Positions 24,401-36,100 of a DNA stretch of 64,000 bases are shown here, piece after piece. This DNA comes from Lottia gigantea (Eukaryota > Mollusca > Gastropoda > Lottiidae). The stretch spans positions 512,360 to 576,359 of the forward strand of contig NW_008710086.1 in the NCBI RefSeq assembly GCF_000327385.1. The letters run 5' to 3'. The position numbers were made by a program, and so were the translations under genes. The number at the start of each line of letters is the position of its first letter. Position 1 is the stretch's first letter. The notes below the pieces were generated by a model. The model ran no database searches. It was not told where the DNA came from and saw nothing but the letters and a program-made list of their open reading frames with translations.

Positions 24401-26799
24401 ACTCCAAAGGTTTCATTTTATTTTTCAAGGATAACAACTTATGTTCTCGAGGATCCAATCCTTTACGCTCGGAAAACAATAAAGACTTCAGCATCACCTG
24501 TTTCTTCTATGACCAACCAATACCCCTTGCATGGTAGAACTTGCCTATCTTCTTTAGTTCTTCTGAAGGATCCTTTTCAGTTTTCTATCTAATAAATATT
24601 GTCCCGTCTCAGACAGTTTTCTCAATGGACCTATTATAAACAACTGAACACAGCTCCAAGTAGACTTTTCCTGTCACACGTCAAATAATTGAACTACATG
24701 AACTAGATGTTAGATCTATGGTATGACAAAAGTTCAGAATTTTTTTTGGGGGGGTGTTTGTTTCATTAATCTTAAAAAAAAACGTAAACAAAACTGGATA
24801 ATCACGACTTTATTGACCTTGAACTTGAACCTTGCTATCGGTGAAGCATTTTTTGGGGTGGAAAATGAGTCTTTAATGATATATTTTCTTCGAATATGAA
24901 AAAGAAAGAGTTACGGAAATTTTGCTTTGAGATCATTAATTTTATGGCTCAGCAACAAAAAACGGAATTCCATCGTACTTTAAAAAAAAAAAAGTATTCG
25001 GTAGTGTTTGAAACTGTCGGTGGTAAAAAGATAATCTCCGGGGATTTCAACCAATCAGAAGCAGGACGGATATTCCCAGTTACTAAATATAGAATTTCTC
25101 GGAAACCATCCATTTCCTAGAATTTGACAATCGAGAATAATAATACGCATTGAAATCTGGTTGATAATTTCCAGAGAAACGGTGAGTAAAACGCCGAATT
25201 CTTTTGATTTCGTTTGGTTTTCACTTCCTAGTTGAGTCATTCTGTTGTCAATTGGCGAGGGTCGAAGATCTGCTCGACCCTTTTGACGACTAGACTGCAA
25301 ATAAAAGTAAAACAAACGGATGTCGCTTCATGAGGATTTTTTATGGACATACTTGTCTTTTGTGTCATTGCTGTATGCATTTGTCCTGAATGTGTCATCT
25401 TTATCATTTCTACTTTCAAAAATATTTTGACTCAGTTTTTGTTTGCAATTATTGATACGGACAGAAACAATTGAATGAGCCTAAGTCTAGGATTGCAGCG
25501 AGGGCCTGAACTATATGTTGGACCTGCAGAGTAATAAAGATTAAAAATGAGCTCAATCAGCAGGTAAATCATATAATAAGAGTCCCACTGGAGCTTACAG
25601 ATTGCTGAAATTCGATAAAGTAAATACACATCAATACAGAAAGCTGAAAGTGAGCTCGCTCAGCAGGTAAAGACAACATTTAACAACTTATCCCTTTAAT
25701 AAGACTGCTAGGCATTTAAGTTTTGAAATAAGTATAAGCTGTGAGTAATCTATTGTTGATATTTTGAGCTTTGTGTTGCAAAATATAAATCGGTCACTAA
25801 ATGGCCGACTAGATCAAGGTGACATTATTAGGTTTTCTTAGAATTGACTATGTTTATTGTAACCTAATTTGATATCAGCTAACTAGAGTGCATGTAATAA
25901 TCAGTCAATTTCCTAGAATTCTTGAATCTATTTAGAAACTTCATAGAAATTGGTAAGATAATGTTTAGGTGTTGTCACGTACACATGTATATTGCATCAG
26001 GGTTCAGTGGATTGTAGACTAATATTCTTATGCAGTCTGCATCTTAATTTGGTTTTGGAAGTGTTAAATATTTATTAAAACTGTTTTGAAGTTAAATGAA
26101 TTCATTTTAAGCATAAAAAAAAACTTATTTTGAAGTGTAAACTTAGGAGTCTTATGGTGAAATTTTGATAAAATCGTGGATTATGGTGTTGGATACAATA
26201 GTCTTGATTCTGCGCTGATTCTTGAGTCATACACGAGACATTTAATTGGACCAATCATTTGCTAGAGTGTTAAACAGCAGTTTTTGGATTCATATATATA
26301 TCAAAGCATATGGTTGATTCAGCGTAGATCTTTTTTTAGGCCCACATGTTTATTGAATTATTCGATAAATACTGGGATTTAATTTTGGTATCGTACCAGT
26401 AGAGCTTATTCTTGTTGGAACACCATACTCAGAATATAATAATAATAAGTAGGATTTCCTAATGTCTGTTTCATTTTCAAAAAGTTGCGTTCTTGTGTCA
26501 CATGAAGACATGATACATTCTCAGAAAGTTAGTTCATTAGTTTACACATGTTAAATTCAAATAAAAAAGTTAAATTTCCAATCAGATTGTAGGCATTTAA
26601 CTCAGATATCAACTTGCGTTCTTAGAATTTCGGAAGATATAGACTAGATTTCAGCAGAGATTAACAAATGTGTCCATGATTGACGATTATCACGCAGCTC
26701 AGACCTTTAACTCGAACACTTAGACAGGTCCAAAAATCACAAATCGAAAATATTTTCCTGGAAAAACAAACTTGAATTTGTGAATATATAATTTAACCA

Positions 26800-26943
26800 A
26801 TGACAAAGCGCTCAGTATCTGGAATGAAGATGGAGGATTCAGTCGAAATTAAGGAAGAGTTTTCAGATGTTTTAAATGATATATCACAGTTTGAAAACTC
26901 ACACATTCAGAATATTGGGCAGAATGGAGGATATACAGAGAAG
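26800..26943 (+). CDS. STAT exon 1: N-terminal extension
   Basis: Forty-eight codons in frame with exon 2, opening [20 protein letters not shown]. It ends at AAG/GTAGGC. Exon 2 begins TATGAAGTC and has its own ATG (27539) giving MSKWARIQQ, which is where vertebrate STAT5 (MAVWIQAQQ) starts. The extension is acidic and has an IKEE sequence matching the SUMO consensus psi-K-x-E. Either start could be used; an alternative first exon is possible. Confidence 0.65.
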
Positions 26944-29900
26944 GTAGGCATTGTCGTTAAAAACCACGCTCACCTACGAATAAATAGATGGGACTGTGAA
27001 TCAATGGTTGGCCATTTGCGGGAGTTGATTTGGGGCTTGAATATATGTAAATAGTCTTCAGAAATACTGGAATTGTAAGAAAATAAACTTTAAACTTGAA
27101 ATTTCACTCTCTGAATCTTTTCTATGTACAGAAATAAAATGAAATGACGAGGCTTAAATTTGGACAGTGAGCTGTGAACTCTATTATTGATTAGCTTAGC
27201 TAAATAGCTTTTCCTTAGGAAGTGAATTTTAGGGATGGTTTTTATATATAAAAGGGCGTGGTTGAATATTTTATTCACAAGTTTTTGTGTTTATATTTAC
27301 AAACAGAAGCTATGTGTACGGGTACGTTCAATGACTTCAGAATGGTGGCCATTGCAGTAGAGATATGAGGTGTGAACTAGGAAGAGAAACATAGAGCATT
27401 ATCATCAAACCTGGATTCTCTAGTGTGCTGAGACTAAGGGACTACTCAGTTAATACAGAACTAGCCAACATGTGGGCATATATCATCAAATACGTGAAAT
27501 CTGATTGTTTTTGTTATATATTTTCAGTATGAAGTCAAAATGTCAAAATGGGCTCGAATTCAGCAATCCCAGGTTATTTTTGACCGTATCCAACCTCTTT
27601 ATATTCATGGGTTACCTATCGAAGTTCGTCATTTCTTCGCTGAATGGATAGAGAGTCAACCATGGTGGGTGTTAACCTTATATTATTATCACTATGCATC
27701 GTATCATGACATATGTTGTATCGCAATACATCGATTCACCGATATATATCATGCCAGCACACAACTTTTGGAAAGATGTGTAGATAGCATTATCCAGTTT
27801 TATGTTATTATGTAGACTGGATTAAGTTTGTCTTTAAAACATAGCCTTTACTTTGAGATGTGTTTTGGTAAAGGTTCATGGACACTTAGTAAGGTGTGTA
27901 GATTAGATTATCCAGTTTTACGTTATAATGTAGACTGGATTATGTTTGTCTTTAAAACAAAGCCTTTACTTTGAGATGTGTTTCGGTAAAGCTTCATGGA
28001 CTATTAGAAAGGTGTGTAGATTGGATTATCCAGATTAATGTCACTTCATAGACTAGTTAGTCTAAAATGTAGCCTTTATTTTCAGGGCTGAAATTCAGAT
28101 AGAAGATCCTACCCATCTTGCATATGCCAGTCAACTGTTGGCTCAACTGATTGCCATGATAGAAGAAAAGGCTGCCACAGAGTCAAGCGAACTCTACGTT
28201 CGACTGAAACTTCGTGAAATAGCAAATCAATTAAAGGTAGGTTTAAATTGAAGCAGTGGAGACAGGGTTTAGTGTAATTTTGGTTCTATTTGTTAAACTT
28301 CATCAACATGGCAGCTAGAAAATCAATGATACGACTCAATCACTGCCTTGCCTGCATCGGAATAGTTTATTGTTTCACACTTTCTTTTAACATGACCAAC
28401 TACAATGTCAGCTAGGAAGTTCTAACGAATTGGACCGGAGAGTTATCTCCCCTCAATCAACCAAAATGTCAATAATGAAATGTATTTCAGACAGTTTATG
28501 AAAGAAATCCGATGGGGTTTGTCCAAGTTGTTAGAAATTGTTTAGAAACAGAAGATCAACTTCTTCAGGAAGCTGAATCAGTAAGTTTAATTAGTGATTT
28601 ATTGGTGTTTCAGACAGGAGGTATAAAGATTTTTATTTATTCAAGCTGTTTGACCATGAAACCGTTGCAAGTTTATTGAACTAAATATTCTCTATAATAC
28701 TAGTTTTTATACAATCACATTCGGACCTGGACATATTTTGCCGTCACCCCTGTCTGTGTGTTTGCCTATTCGTCCCTCTACAATTAGCTTGTGAACACGT
28801 TAAGGTCAACACAAGTTAGATTTTTAGTATGATTTGGCACAGATTGAAGACTGTCCTTGATATACTGAAAATTTAACAGGGAAGAGGACATATCTTAAAC
28901 TGCCAGTTTAAAATCCAAGGACTAGGATCAGGTAGAGAGGTCATGTCAAGGGGTCGGTCAAGGGGTCGTGTCAAGGGGTCAGGTAGAGGGTCGTGTCAAG
29001 GGGTCCTGTAGAGGGGTCAGGTAGCATCAGACAAATGGTGGTTGTTGGTTCTTAACCTGGTCGGCTTGTGAAAGTCTGGTGACGTTGAATAAATCATCTT
29101 TCTTTATTCTAGTCCATCCAGCTGTAAATGGGTATATATAATCTGAGAATGCCACAAGGTTTGGTCAAGGACTAGCTGGCAGAAAAGATCTTCGTAAATC
29201 TAAATTGTTACCTTTGTACAATAACTTGTTTTTGATTGATTGTACATATTAATTTATGATATATTTAGAATGGGGCTGCCCCTGTTACTGTACAACTTTC
29301 AGAAGAGGAGGAAATTCAAGCTAGAATTAATATTGATATTGAAAGATTGGTTGCTAAAACAGTGGTAGGTGTTTTATATATCACATAGCATGAGATTCTT
29401 TTAAAGAGACAGGTTCGTCATTCTTTCAACCTGCTTACCTTACCCTCAGAAACAGGTTTTTTTATTTTAGCTAAGCCAACTGTCTAAATTCATGTGTGTC
29501 CAGAATTATCTTCATAAGAAAGTTAAAATAAAGACATGTCATTTCTTGAGAATACTCCATATTTAGAAAAGACATCTATAGAAATATATATATAGAAAGA
29601 ATATGCAAAAGAATGCAATCACTATAATGGTGTGGTGATCTTTGAACACACATCTAATGATTCTAGTTAAAATAACTGGACAGTCTTTTATCTCTTAGAT
29701 TATTTTAAACCATGTAACTATGTGTGATGTGTAATTAATTGGAAAGTTTGAAAGGTGGCTGATATTTTCTGTAATATAAATTTGATGAAATTGTGTTGGT
29801 GTATTGATCCATAAGATTATTTTTTGTGTTTTAGTCGATAGAAAGCAAAGTTCAAGTCAAAAAACAACAGCAAGAATCTTTTATTATTCGTTACCAGGAC

Positions 29901-32900
29901 AACGTTAAAATTCAAGGTAGGAAAATAAACAAAGTTCTGACGTCTGAACTGCAAAACCTAACTACATATTGGCGAACATTGGTAGCAGCTAATGAGCTTT
30001 TTATATGAGGAAGTATGTCAATAATGAGCAAACTATCAGCAAAAGACTTCCTTTAAAGATGGGTTCCCTTATTTTCATTTATTTATAAATATATTATATT
30101 ATTCGACGGCCGATACTTATATAAATCGAAAGTAGAGGTGCTCTAATGATAGGGAAAATACTAGTTTGTATCAAAAGTCAATAATTAACTTATAATCAGC
30201 TATTTACGAAGGGATTCCAAAGATCAAGCGGTCACTTAATAAAGATTATCAGGTCTCACAGTTGATTTAAGACGACTGTATCTTTAATGAAAATTTATTT
30301 TATGTCAATATTTGTCAGTATTTGATTTTTATTTTAGAACAAATTCAAGGTGTCGAGGCTCAAATTCAACAGAATCAGTTGAATCATAATCAGGAACTTC
30401 AGGATAAAAAACTGGATTTGTTGCAGAAAAAAGAAAAAATTGAAACATATTTAAGAGATAAGGCAGAATTATTGTTGAACTACAGAATTGTAAGTTTCAA
30501 TTTTTTTCATCTCAATTTTCCTGTCATGGCTTACTCTCTAGCTCGGCATCGCTTCGTAGTTTGTGATTCAAAATGATCCCTTTTCTCATTCAATATTTCC
30601 TATGATTAGCCAAAATTAAAATCTATCACAACGATCTGCGTATCAAACAAAATTGTGTTTTTGAGTCTAATCAGTCTGAAGAGTTCAAACACGAACGAAA
30701 CTAGTCACTGAAAATCAGGGATAACTGGTCTCATAGCCAAACTTTATCTCTTGTATTTTTGAAGGTTTACTACTGGAACTTTTTAAGTTGAAACTCCATT
30801 TTTAAGAAAATTAACTTGATTAGCCAACACTAGAAGTTGTTGTGTTAAATTGTTAATAAAATATTTCAATCTAAATTAAACCATGTCCTAATGTGAAGTT
30901 ATCAAAGTCTAAATCGGTTGTCAAGTATCAAAGTAAGGGATAATCTGGCATCATCGGTAATATTTGAAAAAATAGTTGATTCTTTATCTCTTTAAACCAC
31001 TGGTGTATTGGTTTTTTGTAGGAATTAGCTGATCTGTTGGTAGATTTGATGACTACATTGGCTGATTTACAGAATCGTGTTTTAGGAGATTTACTGACTG
31101 ATTGGTTAAGGAAACAGAAACTAGCTGGGAATGGCGCTCCATTTGATAATAATTTATCTAACATTCAAACATGGTAAGATAGAAACAAAGATTGCCATGG
31201 TTAGACCTCTTGGTAATGATTTCACCAAGATAACAACCTAAGTTCTCAAGGACCCTGTCTTCCAGCTGGTCGGTGGCCAAACCTTTTGGCATTGATTTTA
31301 CATGGATAATAACTTAGGTTCTCGAGGATCCTGTCTACCAGCTTGAGATTGCCTTGGTCAGATCTCTTAGTAAAGATAATCACTTAGTTTGTCCTTGGCC
31401 AAATCTCTTGGTAATGATTTAATAAGGACAACAAATTATATTCTGAAAGATCTTGCCTACCAGCTGGTTCTTGGTTAAACCTATTAGCTTTGATATTTTC
31501 TAGATTAAATTACATTAAATCTGTTGTCATGGACTTGATACAAAATTAAAATACCTCTGAAGGCTAAAGCACAAAATTTGGTGTCAACTGAGAAAAAACT
31601 TGTTCATGTTAATATTTTCTTTATAGGTGTGAATCATTAGCAGATATTGCCTGGAGAAATCGACAGCAAATAAAAAAAATTGATTTATTACGCAGACAAC
31701 TACCAATTAGTTTACCTGAAGGCCAAGAGGATCAACTCCCCTTGTTGATGAAAACAGCCACAGATCTGATCTATAATCTTGTAGCTCAGTAAGTATATAT
31801 TTATATGGTTTTGGTTTAATCTTAGGTGAACTGTACTTCAGAATGAAATTCTGAAAAGTGTCACAGTTAGATGAAATTGAGTTCTATCAGCTGGTAAAGT
31901 AAATATTTATTTTTTATTCCAGCACCTTCATTGTTGATAATCAGCCTGCCCAAGTGATGAAAAAAGACGGAAAGTTTTCGACCAGTATTAAATTATTGGT
32001 GGGAGGTAAACTGAATGTCCATATGAATCCACCAGAGGTCAAGGCTGTCATTATCAGGTTAGTGTCACGACCTTCAAGGTCAAGGGTCAGAGGTTAAATC
32101 GAATACAGTTATTTATAGATATAGTCAGTGTTACTGGTTAATAGACTCATAATGACAAACTAATATGAATATACTTGCTGACATACTCACTTATGATAGA
32201 TATACTAGCTGGGACCAATGTATTGCCGAACAGTTTGTTTTGCAGTTAAGATCGTAAGAAATCGCTAGAAAACTCTGATTGGATGATGGTATTGAAGTCT
32301 GATATAAACCAATCAGATTTTGTCTATAAATAAATAACCAATAGAAATGTTGTATTTTAAACAGTGAGAGTCAAGCTAGAGAAATAATGAAAAATGGAGC
32401 TCAAGTTGATATAAAACCATGTGGAGAAATTTTAAATAATCGTGGAACTATGGAATATCATCAAGCTACTGGACAACTTGGCATTTCTTTTAAAAATATG
32501 GTATGTATTTACTAGTAGTCAAATCTGTACAGCAGACTTCTGTTCAAAGCTTATTAAAATAAATTAAAGGAGTACCTTCACTATCCGTTCAACCAATCAT
32601 ACCTTTTTTTAGTTTTAATTATCAGTAACAGTGTTCATTTACTAGTAGTCACAATCTCCTAGATAGCATGCCTAATTAACATTGATATGTAGGGTAGACT
32701 TCAGTTCAGGGAGTTTGTTTATGGAATTATGGAATGTTAGTCATTGGACCACTATTCCCTTGCAACATTGTCAAATATTTCAAATTTCCACAAAGGAATA
32801 TTTTTAATGATAAGAGGAATGATATCTTTATAACAAAAGGCTAAAAAATTAGGCCATATGATATTGATGAGCATCAAGACCTATATCACACTATTGTCTA

Positions 32901-33015
32901 ATTGACTCATTGTGTCTCACAACTACAAATCATGAAAAATGTTGAATTTTTTTTTAGCAACTGAAGAAAATAAAACGAGCTGACAAAAAAGGATCAGACG
33001 TAAGTAATTTTATTT

Positions 33016-33051
<36 letters not shown>

Positions 33052-33052
33052 T

Positions 33053-33148
<96 letters not shown>

Positions 33149-36100
33149 TTTATTTATTTATTTATTTATTTTGTTCATTGTATATTTTAATTATGTATTT
33201 TAATTCATTTCATTATTCCAAGTGCATAGTAATAATAAAACTGTGTTATATTTACAGTGTGTTACAGAAGAAAAGTTCTGTATTTATTTTTCCTCCGAGT
33301 TCAGTCTAGGTGGTAATGAATTAAGCTGTAAAGTCTCGGTGAGTATTTCCTCCTCCACACCTGATGTCATTCACACGTACTTGTAGACCTCCAAGTGGAG
33401 TAAACAACCTTGTTCCCCCCTGTCAATGATGAAGATCAATGATGTGAAAAAAAAAGTTGGAAAGAGCGTTTGAATATTGGCTTGGAATTGGCAATGTCCA
33501 TTTATCACTGCATTTTTTTAAACCAAAAAGAAAGGTAGATAAGAGCTAGCTGCCAGGCCTTATCTTGTACTGAGAGAAAAATCTGAAATTCCATCTTTGA
33601 AACAATGTCATACTTAAATACTTTTCAAATAAAACATTTGTTTCTAATCTTTCAGAGAATGTCGCTGCCTGTTGTCGTGACAGTTCATGGCAATCAGGAT
33701 CCCAACGCCTGGGCAACAATTTTATGGGACAACGCCTTTTCAGATGTGGTAGGTGCTCACTGCTCGACCGTCAACAAACCTGATACCACTTTGTTACTCT
33801 ATAAATCTATACTTGATGTCTGACTTGTCAAAAACGGACATTTGAGCTAGTTTGCTCGTCATTCATGGAGAATACACCCAAATCTTCAGTCCTGGTCAAT
33901 ACAATAAATGTTGGGAAACGATGTATCAAAAGAAATTCTACAGTTAGCTCAGCTGTGAAACACAGATTAAAGTGGCTTTATCCTTGAAAACTGCTCAAAC
34001 AGTTGGAAACGCAAATATTGAGAAAACTTTATTCTTGTGTAGTGTAGATTAAATTTAAATATAAATCTAGTTTCTTCCTTTCCAAGTTCTAATTATTCTA
34101 GCAGAATATAAAACAGACTGTTCGTTTGAGATTCAAATCTCATACCTTATTATCTACTTCAGAACCGAGAGCCATTCCACGTACCTGAGTCAGTACCGTG
34201 GCCGAAGTTAGCTGAACAGTTGAATGCCAAGTTTGTTCATGATAATGGCCGAGGCCTGACGCCCAATAACCTCCAATACTTGGCCTCAAAGATATTCAGT
34301 GAGTAATTATTCAGATATACAAATATATTGCTACATCATGTTTGCTAGCGTGGCTTGAGATGGTTTTTCATGCCAATTTCTACTAGCAATGTTTTTTAAA
34401 GATTGAAAATTTTTCAATTGTAAGTGAAGGCCCTAAAATTTCCCTTTTTGCATACTGCATGGTTTTGGCCATATTCATTAGCTCAGCACAGAAAAGTAAG
34501 ATCATTTCATAACCCAATGTTTATAAAAGAAGGATATAAAACTATTAAGAATTATTTCCTGCATAATTAAACTAAGTGCTGCCGTGAGAGAACAGAGAGT
34601 TCTGAACAGGTCTGTTCTTCCTAGCCTCAAATCGAACAGTACGGAATCAGAAATGACATTTAAAAATTTCCAATGATATCTTTCTCTCCCATTTTGAATT
34701 CTGTCTGCACCTACTATATTTTGGCACCCATGTTACATGTTTTGAACTCAGCTCCAACTTGTCTGGTTCGATTCCGTGAATCCCAAATGTGCAGAACTTG
34801 CCAATCAAGTGACTCTTAAGATGTAAAACTCCAACTAATTTAACTATTTATAGATGAAGGTATTAATGAAGATTTCTCCAATCGTTTGGTATCATGGAGT
34901 CAGTTTAATAAAGATCACCTCCCTGGTCGTAACTTTACTTTCTGGATCTGGTTCTACGATATGTTAAAACTCACCAACTTACATCTTGTTAGACAGTGGA
35001 GAGAAGGGTAAGGTCAACATTAATAATATAGTTGGGTTAGGGTTTGAAGCTGACAACTGACCATGATTGTCACAGTTAGAGTCAGGCATAAAATGTCTTG
35101 TCCAATCCAATCTTTTTATCATATTTAGGAACTGGTAAAGCCAGATTTGTTGAGCAATCATACAAAAATCTCGTCTGGCAAATGACATTCCAAATATTAT
35201 CTGGCATCATAATTTTTCTAACATTCAGTACCACACCATCTAATTACCTAACAGAAGGCAACTTGTTACAGACTAATCTATTTCACTGTCTACAGTTTTG
35301 ATAAGATTTATTGAACTATTTGGGTTTTTTTTTCTAGGGTTTGAAAACAGGGGTCTCATATTTATAATGTTACTTTCAATTTCTCTTGTAGACATATCAT
35401 TGGGTTTATCAGTAAGGCACAGGCACAAGAGAATCTCCTGCAGTCTCAAGTTAACGGAACATTTTTACTGAGATTCAGTGATTCAGAGTCAGGAGGTCTG
35501 ACTATAGCTTGGGTGTCGCAAAGACCAGGTAAGAACGAAACTGAGGCTTGTTTCAGAAAACCTTACTTATATTGTTAAAACAATATTATGCACCAAACTT
35601 TCCTTCAGATTTTTCTCAGTTTTTATTTTTAATATAACCACTTCAGTTAGGGTCTAAAGACAGCCCTCTCGAACATTCGTCAAATGAACCTTTTGACTTA
35701 ATCTGATAAACACTGCATCACAAAATGTCAGAGCTGGAGAGGGTAGAAAATGATTGGTCAAAGCAGACTTCATTGAGTTAGGTCGAAAGGTTAATTTGAC
35801 GCATGTTCAAGAGGGCTGTCGTTAGACCCTAACTGAATTGGCTATTTTGTTTAGGTTTATATAAAGTAATAATAAAATAATGTTCGAACTTGGTGAGGTG
35901 ATGTACAACCTTATTAACAAAACTAACAATAATAGAAACGGAAGTAAACTTTTCAAATTGGACAAGTCACTACTCAAAATTTTGTATCCAAAACGTGAAA
36001 TGATTTTTTATTTAATTTTAATTTCCAGATTCTGGAGCTTTAGAAGTCTACAACTTGGCGCCATTCAGAGCCTGCGATTTTAAAATACGTAAACTCTCAG

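Larger units (their letters stand above)
21600..26799. other. Divergent intergenic region NRAMP / STAT
   Basis: Contains the upstream regions of two divergent genes. It carries a family B tandem array (21815-22260), a family F fragment (23025-23120), a family G copy (23520-23645) and a family A SINE (24095-24400). Near 25180 the sequence gaaacggtgagtaaaac looks like a 5' splice site and could end a non-coding first exon of STAT; this is untested. No coding region was recognised. A lysine-rich frame at 24896-25120 has no homology I know. Confidence 0.55.

Noticed and set aside
24896-25120. Lysine-rich 74-codon frame upstream of STAT
   Set aside because: It resembles no family I know, has A-runs and no splice context; more likely AT-rich chance.
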